64,000 bases of DNA, from contig JBCAMK010000015.1 in the NCBI GenBank assembly GCA_038503065.1, positions 868,001-932,000 on the forward strand, read 5' to 3'. The translations under genes and the position numbers were made by a program. Of the stretch, positions 55,923 to 64,000 are shown in pieces; position 1 is the stretch's first letter; every line of letters begins with the position of its first letter. Under the pieces are notes generated by a model. It did no database searches. It saw only the letters and a program-made list of their open reading frames with translations, and was not told the origin of the DNA. Origin of the DNA: Paragyromitra xinjiangensis (taxonomy: Eukaryota; Ascomycota; Pezizomycetes; Pezizales; Discinaceae).

Positions 55923-58274
55923 ATGGAATTTTTTTTCGACAAAGTATCTCAGCAAGCTGGTACGTGTCCTATAGCTGTATCCCAGCCTTCCCTACGGAGC
56001 GGAGCATCAGCTAACATCAATCGGAGCAGTATCGTTTGCGATAAAGTAAATACTTAGTGATTCTATCCCTTCAAGGTTTTCCATGGCACTACTAACGAAG
56101 CTGGCCGGTCCTATAGATCAGGTATTACTGTCACGAGCACATATGCCATCAACCGTCTTTCACGGTACATCTCGGTTAGTTCAAGACCAGTCATCCGATA
56201 GATAACGATTGCCGTTGGCTGAAGACTGACTTAAGAGTAACCATTCAGTCGACTAAAGGAAAAGAAAAGCAAGAACTATTGTCCCTTCAAGAACGACTGG
56301 GGACAAAAATTCAGGTAAGCAGCTTACTCATCCTACCTACTTCCTACTTAGGTTTCCTAACCGTTTTGCCGTTAAGATTATCTCGCCAGCTATCGACCTA
56401 GTTGAGATAATGTATGTAACTGTAGTTTCTCTTGATATTCGGTAATCCAGAAGAGACTGATCTGTGTGACCCAATAGATCAGCGAGAGGAAATACTTCTC
56501 TTGAGAGTACATTGACACTGACCAAGACAATCCGATACGATATTCAATCTCTCGGCCTCAAGGTATCTGACTTGTCTGACCAGGACGGTGGAAAGAAGAG
56601 GCATAAAAATCCTGATGAGATCAAAACTATCATTGAAGAAATCAAGAGTTTACTAGGAAAGATTGAAGATGTATGTCACCCATGCGTTAGGTTCGATATA
56701 GAGGAATGGTTCGGGACTGACAAAAGCGGCTAACTTTGTAGGCTGTTCCCTTTATCAACTTGGCGATCACCACTTCCGGTGTGAAGTTATCATCAAATAT
56801 TCCTCACAACGTTTCGCCTTCTCGTCTTCTCCAAGCGTCCACTTTACTCACCGCTGGTGACACTGCTTACGCGCTCAATCCATTTAACCCTGCTCAAATA
56901 GGCACAACGTTCACTCTCAGCCTCTACATGCTCTTTGCGAGCCATTCCCACCGCCAAGAGCAAGTCTCTGCGAAAGATCTAACATGGCAAGAAGTTATCT
57001 ATAAATGCAGAGTTAAGTTGCAGAGAGTACCGTTATTCTATGACGACGAAGAAGAAGAAGGCCATGGCACCAAACAGATGCGAGCTCAAAACAAGATCGA
57101 GGAGTATTGCTACGAGCTTTGCCTTATTGAAGACTTGGATGATGGACGAGTGCATGAAATGGAGGAAACAAATAGGCCACCAGGGAGCTACGAAGACGTT
57201 CCTATGGCTGGGTTAAGAACCCGAATCCCTATTCACCAAATCTCAAAACTTTTCTACACCAATTCCGGCACTCTCCTTGGCATAGAGGATTCAAATTCGC
57301 CGATTCTCTTGATCAAGCGGGATATCAACGCAACACCCTCGCGGAGGCTTGCAGAGCGAGTAGAAAAATATCGACATCACTTCGAAGATAGCGATGATGA
57401 CGAAGAATCTGGATATGCATTAGATATGGGTGAAGGCAGGTCTTTTTTGAAACCAGAGAACGAAGAACGAGCTTTGCCAGAGGAGTATGATCTACCACGG
57501 CATTTGGACCCAGAGTGGTTGGCGCTTGAGGTCTTTGCGGAGCCGCTTGAGGTTGATGATTTTGAAGCAGATGAGTCTTCCCAATACGACTCGCAAGATG
57601 AACCACAAACACAGCCTGAATCTCCCTATCTGGAATCAGCCACTAAAACGGATTCTTTAGCAAAACTCAACAGGAAGGTTGGAGTCACTCAAACTTCTCC
57701 ACTGCCGTCACAGCCCCATAACTCGAAGAATGTGAAATCGAACCTTTCGATCCTCGAATGCCTTCTACGTTTGACCATACTACAAAATTATCAGCAAACC
57801 TCTCACCTAGCTGTGCATGACGAACTCCTAAACCTTTTCCTTTCAGACTCAGCATGGTCGGGCTCCGTCGAGAGTAGGCGAGTAGAGCGAGAAAAGGCTC
57901 GAAGGAGGATAGGCTTTGATCCGTTTGGCTCTCCAACCAAACAACAATCACCACAAGGAAATGCCAAGGAGCCCAAAACTGGAACTATTAGGGTAGCAGC
58001 CACCGCTTCAGCAGAAGACGCACATAGTCTCAATGGAAATCGAAGAGAAACGCCGCTGCGTCTGCCCGACACCCCTCGCTTCAAGCCTCCGTTGCCCGTG
58101 ACGCCGAACTCAGATAATAGACTAAAAGCACAATCTTCTTCAAAAATCCCGCCTTCGCCTCCCGAGCCATGGACCCCGGAACAGCAGTTAACCTCAATTT
58201 TTCAAAGCACGTATATTTCGAGCTCACTTGTGAGAAACAAGTCACCCCCTCAGGACATGTATGCCGATATCTGA
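55923..58274 (+). CDS. YRB30: Yrb30-type RanGTP-binding protein (PF05508 family)
   Basis: Seven exons (55923-55959, 56030-56045, 56117-56174, 56249-56314, 56377-56411, 56478-56670, 56742-58274) give 645 aa. Exon 2 is only 16 nt. All introns are 62-74 nt, GT-AG and in phase. The spliced N-terminus reproduces landmarks of the fungal family: SFAIKSGITVTSTYAI, IISPAIDLVEI, SARGNTSLESTL and PSRLLQASTLLTAGDT. After the Ran-binding region comes a long acidic and disordered-looking tail with Ser/Pro-rich parts. Yeast Yrb30 binds RanGTP and affects GTP hydrolysis on Ran. The exact role of the filamentous-fungal proteins is less clear. The gene looks intact. Confidence 0.9.
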
Positions 58275-61200
58275 AGATCCTAACAAACAGCATCCCTGAG
58301 GCGAGAAAATCAAAGTAGGCCGCAATAGAAAACCACATGCCACAAATCTTTTTTATTCAATCAATGAGATACCTTTAAGAATACATCCCCCTTATCTTTC
58401 CAGGTCACATTGTCCCTTCACGGAATACAGCATGGGAGTTCATAGTTTCCTCACCTTTTTCCTTTCCAGATCAAAAGTAGTCAGTTTTGTTTTCCGGGCC
58501 TTGGAGAGCACAGTAGCTTGAAATTGCCAACCATCCTGTTGAAAACAAATCCATAGATCTAATCCGGTGCTAGCGCCGTTTTTGCTGTTCGAAAGTCATA
58601 GTCTATCACTCGATCTGATCCCACTAGTCACCGTTGTAAAAGCTCGATTGATTGATTGCTTGCTTGCTTGCTTGCCTGTTAGAGTAGGCAGGCCGCTGTC
58701 TGCTCTCTATATACTACGACTTCGTACCCACAAAGGTCCACGTGCTATTCCCACCCCCGAAGCTCCGCCGAGCGCTCTGCCGCGGGCGCCCGAGCCCTGC
58801 CCCGAGACCTCCGAACCAAGTCACGGAGTCTGTACCTATTAGGAAGCAATATCCAATAGTCATTGATGTAATAAGATGTGATATTCGTTGCTTAGGCAGA
58901 AGACCTGGTATGTTTGATACAGAAGAAAGAAATGAAGAAGAGGCAGAAAACCTTCACATTTATATAGGTATTCGGCCAACAGAGCGTACTCTACCATATG
59001 CCTCACCGGCCAACGCCTCTATGCCTAAAGCAGCCTCCGAATAAGCCGAATACACTGAATAGCCACCTAGATAATTGACAGCCAAAGAAAGCTAAATATG
59101 GCAAGGAATAGTAGGAAACCTGAATAGTAGAAGGCTTACGTAGGCAGTAGAAGCTCTACATAAGTGGAGTAAATAATAGAGCTAAATAATAGAGAAATGC
59201 TGGAAGCGGCACGAAAGGGGGTGAATATATCCAACAGTCATTGTCAGAGAATTAGAAGAGCGTGTAGTATAGAAGACCCGATTGATTAAGGAGTCAACCT
59301 TTGTACAAGCCTGAATCTATAGACAGCTCACACATGCTAGTACAGGAAAATTTCCTCAACTTCCGGAACCCCCGACCTCGTTCCAGAGTCTCTTGCTATC
59401 TAGGGCCTCCTACCGATTCCCGATTAGGAAGCCCATTTCCAACAGCTGTGTTGAAATAAGTTCGTGTGGATAGTAGAGATCAAAATCGTTTGCTATCTCG
59501 CTTGGTTTCTAGAGACGAAAGCCACTCTATGTATATAGCTAGCTGTCGGGCTAGTAGAAAGAGCTCTACCAAATTCTTAACAGGTCTCCTAAGGCAGCTC
59601 TGCATAGCCCAGTTATTCACAAAATAGTCCGGAACCTACCGCTAGGCCGAGACTAGGAAAACCTATAGGGAATAAGGAATAGCTACACCGAACTGTATTA
59701 GGAACCCTAATACTAGTATCTCGAACAAGTCATATTGGGAAGTGAAGCAGCTTGATACTTTGATAGATTAACAGTTGCCAGTCAGAAGCGTAATTATCTC
59801 ACAGAAATACTGATGCTTCTTGCTTTCTTTCTTTCTACTAATATATTACAGCACACTACCGTATCATCTCAAAGAGCAAGATCCACCGTAAGACGCATGT
59901 CGGAATCCTTTGGTAACTATCAAGAATCAAGCGCTAGTGGCATGGAGGGAGAGTAACCTCAAGAGTGAATTCTGAACACAAAAAGATTATAGAACACGTT
60001 TCCTCCACGTTTCCCCCGAGGAAAGTGATATACATGTAGTTAGGCTCGTAAAAATCCACTGAATCCTAAGGGACTCTTAGATGCAACACCATTCGCGATA
60101 TATTGAAAAAATCGATTAAGGTGCATACTATATGATACAACCAGGACCTTAGAATTTTGAAGGTATACTGGGGCTAGAATTTTATATATGGGCAAGAAGA
60201 ATACTTACCAAACCAGGTCAAGCTTTCACAATGCTGCTTTCTTTTTCCTCTCTTTTTGCAGGCGTTTCCACCATACCACCTAGTATCACGATCGATGTCC
60301 GCTCGCTCTAAATCCCTCCGTTTGTATTCAAGGTAATGCACTAACCCAGCGCGATACCCGTTAAAGTAGAGCAACCCTCGATTTCTTGCGTGACGCTGAT
60401 TCAATTGATGGAAGTGAAGCGTTACCCCCCGGATCGTATGGCAATCTATGCTAAATAACCGCTCTAAAAGGCTAGGGGCGTAAAGTATTGAGAAATTCGG
60501 GCACGAACGATGGGATAGGGGTTTTGACGGGCGATGTGGTCTAGTGTGGCTGGGGGTGGTTATCAAACGACCTGGTCGCGTGACAAGCTAGGTTGCAAGC
60601 ATACTCTATCACCGCCAAATTTTCAAAGTCTGGTAATATTGAGAATATTTACAATCTAGAAAGGCATTCCGTGCGCATCGAGTTTATCATGTAGCAACTC
60701 CTGTATAGGAAAATTTCCCAGAAACCTTTCCCATCCAGCTGCAATAGATCGCCCGAAAAAGACAAACGTTTATCTGATCCGACACCATATATTATGCGGT
60801 CGATCGAACAGACGTGGAAGCCCTTGCATCCAATATCGGTACTACCCTTTAAATCGTGTTCAATCGCTTACTTTCTTTTGTGGACAAGGTCTACGAGCAC
60901 AAATTATACTGGAAACAAAAACATATGATCCTCATGTTGTTAAGTTTAACCAACTGCTTATGCTAACTCGAAAAATGTCGGCGAATGACCAGATAAAGAG
61001 GTTATCCCTGTACTCGGCAGACGCCCTACACTTATGGTTTTAGGCCTGTTCAAGGCACGCAAAACCGACAATGTACTTGACACTATGCTTGCACACGACA
61101 TAACTCCCAGTACTATTCCAGCAGGATGCATGTACCAGTATGGTACAATCCTGGAATACTTCTATTAACCGACCATTTTAAATTGTTTTGAAGATATATT

Positions 61201-63130
61201 TACGAGATCTTTTGTTTTTTAACTGCATGATATTAATATTTGTTGCAAGAAACCTTAGAAATCGGGTTGGAAGAAATGGGAGATCAGGAAGCAGAGAGGA
61301 GCAAGCCGGTGAAAAGCTGCTATAGAGTAAATAGAAAGACGACGGGTTATGACAACTTATGCTGTTGGGGAAGCCTGGGAAAAATTCTACACAGAAAATC
61401 GAGCTGTTATTAATTATCATTTGCTCATTCAGGGCTGTCTAGCTATCATCACTGAATGGGGGAAGCTCAGATGGAGAAATATCAGGAAATAAGAGATTTG
61501 ACGAAAGATCCCGTATATTGGGACGGGATGATACAGCTGTAATATTTGGGGTACATGATGAGGACAAAGCTGTAGATTACACAGCTGAAATCCTACGGCA
61601 TATATCCCTCAAGTAGAATGTTAGAAATATATTTTTTAGCTACATGAACCTACTACAAAATGAGGCACGCTATTTGGAGTGCTTCAAGGTGCTACCACAC
61701 CTTCTTTCAACATAGCGCGAAGTCCACTCACTCACTCAAGTTTATACGGTACATACATGTACTTTCCTATGAGAATATTTGTTTTATCCATTCGTCCGTA
61801 GCACGATTTCGGGCATGGCAACGAGTGCCATTATGACATCCTTCTACCCTGCCAGCAGCCAAAAAAATCGCAAAAAATCTGGAAATTTGGAGTCTATTAT
61901 TTGGCTATCTAGAGAAAGATTTAATAAAACCCTAAGTCAATTAAATTGATATTTAAGTTACAAATAAAAAACTTGTGAGACACCTTTATTGAGCGACCTC
62001 TACTTTTCTAGAGGACCCACAACCCTCACTAGTTGATCAAATCACCAAGGAAGCAAGCACCACTTTTACCAATAGGAATATTCTGGCCCGAAAAAAAATC
62101 AGAATGCTGGGAGTGTGGGTGGTCGAGAAAAGTGTCAAATGCCAAATCTATTGAATTGGATCGTTGTGCCATTGGATTTGCCAGCAAATAGTAGGAACCC
62201 TTGCACCAAGACCATCGGAAATCGCCTCAAATCGCTAAATTTAGGGGCTTTCAACATCATAGAAACCTACCTTACCAAAACCCAAAAAACACGAGGCTTC
62301 AATGTGGATGGTATCTGCTACTCAAATTACTATAGGGAAAATTTGAGGGCATTGTTACAATATTTGAAAGAGTAAGTCAAAAATGAAACAGGGGCCATTT
62401 TCAGGGGCTAAAATCAGGGTTTAAGCCGCATTGATTCAATAAAGCAGTAAGCAATCAATTACAGTTTTGGCATGCCAGCCATGTGGATTACACACTAATA
62501 TACCTCCAGACAAGAGTTTAGATTTATCAGGAAGGGTGTTGTGGAGTTAAGAGTTGGTGACTGTTTTTTGTGGCCTGTACAGGCCAGATACAGCGAGGTT
62601 ACAGACGAAGGGATAAGAATATATATTTGCTCATATTCTTATAGGGCGATTCTACTATACCTTATGATTTCGTGCTAGGCCTAATACGGTACCGAATAAA
62701 GTACTCTCCTGGTTTTAGTCCTCGGTGGCCATTGTGTCAAGAACTATCGTGGGTTGATACTAGTGAACATCACAGTATCACAAGCCCGAGTACTAGTGCA
62801 GGTCTTGGTATGAACGGGTAACGCTACCGTTCCATCATCATAACCCCTGGAAACGGCGGATTTGTTGTACCAATCCTAAATAATTCATCACAGCTCAAAT
62901 ACCTAGGTCGGTTGAATTCTCTCAGCCATCCTTAGTCGCTTCCCCCAGCCGTGGAAGTGGTCTGGATTGGTGGATGTTCTTCGAGGATACGCCGATAGGA
63001 TTAGGGTTATATTTAACATCAGAATAGCGAGCTCCACAATCCCGCCATCGAAAAACATCACACTCGCCACAATAACATACGTCTCTAAATCCCGCTGGTA
63101 CCGAAACTTTACCATCCTTTAATAGCCAAG
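58275..63130. other. 4.9-kb region without a recognisable gene
   Basis: Mostly AT-rich. Open frames at 58567-59044, 60174-60566 (minus) and 62115-62375 lack recognisable motifs, and I do not call them genes. Small features are a (TTGC)n tract near 58657-58677 and a perfect 16-bp palindrome at 62571-62586. It could hold decayed insertions or a fast-evolving gene with many introns that I cannot see. Confidence 0.45.
62571..62586. repeat. Perfect 16-bp palindrome TGGCCTGTACAGGCCA
   Basis: An uninterrupted palindrome about 540 bp upstream of PIG-A. It could be a binding site for a dimeric regulator or simply chance. It occurs once at this length as far as I can see. Confidence 0.4.
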
Positions 63131-64000
63131 ATGCCTTATAACATCGCGTACGTATGGCAGATAGTGTCCGATGGGGCCACGCAAATTGCTGACTTCCTAC
63201 GGCCCCAGAATGACCAGCGATTTCTTCTATCCCCAGCCAGGTACAAACGCACCTTTCGCATCTACCAAGTACCTCTTCATTGTCAGCTAATGGTTTAGGT
63301 GGAGTTGAAAGTCACATGTACCAACTAGCCACAGTACCATTTCCCCTTTTCAGGAGCTTCTCCTTGGCCCCTACGCTAATTTAGTGGTTTCGATAGAAAT
63401 TGATCGATCGTGGCCACAAAGTAATAATAATAACACATTCATACAAGACCCGCCATGGTGTACGATATCTCACGAACGGGCTTAAAGTTTACTACGTTCC
63501 GTTCTTCGTAATATACCGCGAGTCTACTCTACCAACCGTTTTCTCCTTCTTCCCAATATTCCGCAACATCCTAATCCGTGAGAAAATTGAGATTGTTCAT
63601 GGGCACGCTTCTTTAAGCAGTCTCTGCCATGAAGCTATTCTTCATGCAAGAACTATGGGACTGAGAACCTGCTTTACTGATCATAGCCTATTTGGATTTG
63701 CGGACGCGGCAAGTATCCTAACGAACAAGCTGTTAAAATTTACGTTAAGTGATGTGGATCATGTTATTTGTGTCAGCCATACTTGGTGAGTTCATCCTTT
63801 CGTATGGAAAGGACATCTTAGTAACGTTTTCTACAAGAGCCCACTACTAACGTAATTTTTGTGGTTGTTAGCAAAGAGAACACGGTTCTCCGCGCTGCGC
63901 TTGACCCCAGTATGGTCTCAGTAATACCGAACGCTGTTGTAGCCGAAAACTTTAAACCCGACCCAACAGCTGCTTCAAAGTCACATATAACAATTGTTGT
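63131..64000 (+). CDS. GPI3: PIG-A/GPI3, catalytic subunit of GPI-GlcNAc transferase (5' part)
   Basis: Exons 63131-63147, 63209-63240, 63299-63333, 63397-63785 and 63872 to beyond 64000 give 200 codons in the window. The introns of 58-86 nt are all GT-AG and in phase. The spliced start [18 protein letters not shown], then [29 protein letters not shown] and [10 protein letters not shown], is almost invariant in this family. The protein transfers GlcNAc from UDP-GlcNAc to phosphatidylinositol on the cytosolic face of the ER, the first step of GPI-anchor synthesis. The C-terminal half, with the glycosyltransferase E-x7-E motif and membrane anchor, is outside the window. Confidence 0.95.

Noticed and set aside
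58567..59044. Possible small genes at 58567-58842 and 58742-59044
   Set aside because: They overlap each other in different frames, have no recognisable motifs and no supporting splice pattern.
60174..60566. A 130-codon minus-strand frame
   Set aside because: There is no family resemblance and composition is like its AT-rich surroundings. It could be a chance frame or a relic.
62115..62375. An 86-codon frame upstream of PIG-A
   Set aside because: It has no recognisable domain and only modest length. Not enough to support a gene.
1..64000. tRNA or rRNA genes
   Set aside because: No stretch showed a convincing cloverleaf with A and B boxes, or rRNA similarity, by eye. A tRNA scan could still find one.

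Overview
The window looks like nuclear DNA of a filamentous ascomycete fungus (Pezizomycotina). The evidence is short GT-AG introns of about 50-90 nt, housekeeping genes with ascomycete-type architecture (Trs130, Tsr2, Yrb30-like Ran-binding protein, PIG-A), and fungal mobile elements (Tad-like LINEs, Plavaka DNA transposons, Helitron). I could not fix the genus. A member of a repeat-rich lineage that keeps a TET/JBP-like dioxygenase would fit.

Positions 1-24886 are one nested pile of mobile DNA. The outermost layer is a Plavaka-type transposon (element A), whose left end lies outside the window and whose right end is at 24886. It is interrupted by two Tad-like LINEs (1-5527), by a 1.7-kb non-autonomous element (C1, 5579-7306), by a 10.9-kb three-gene Plavaka element (B, 9037-19984) and by a non-autonomous element (D, 21254-24373). 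B is itself interrupted by C2 (17316-19068) and D by C3 (21378-23101). Nearly all these elements share the terminal inverted repeat CATCAG[C/T]AAAA and 2-bp target duplications. Removing B together with one duplication copy rejoins the A transposase frame, and removing C2 rejoins the B transposase frame.

Positions 24887-43700 hold minisatellite DNA, a TET/JBP-like 2-oxoglutarate/Fe(II) dioxygenase gene (27287-28564) and a Helitron-type locus on the minus strand. That locus has a Rep-helicase gene with two premature stops (29349-33444) and, just upstream, a second gene that looks OB-fold-like (35529-39572). An ORF1-only LINE sits between these two genes, and a CATCAG element (E1) sits inside the second. 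Another copy (E2) and a Tc1/mariner-type fragment complete the region.

Positions 44425-64000 are ordinary chromosome. They carry an alpha/beta hydrolase gene (minus), TRS130 (plus, with a shared upstream region), a 483-bp MITE, TSR2, a Yrb30/PF05508-type Ran-binding protein gene, about 4.9 kb without a recognisable gene, and the first 200 codons of PIG-A/GPI3.

Most points to re-check lie in the mobile half: the B element with a DUF6532-like gene and an unrecognised gene; the C/D/E elements, which keep the same ordered sequence modules around fast-changing minisatellite cores; the TET/JBP-like enzyme in this setting; and scattered single stop codons of the kind C-to-T deamination produces.
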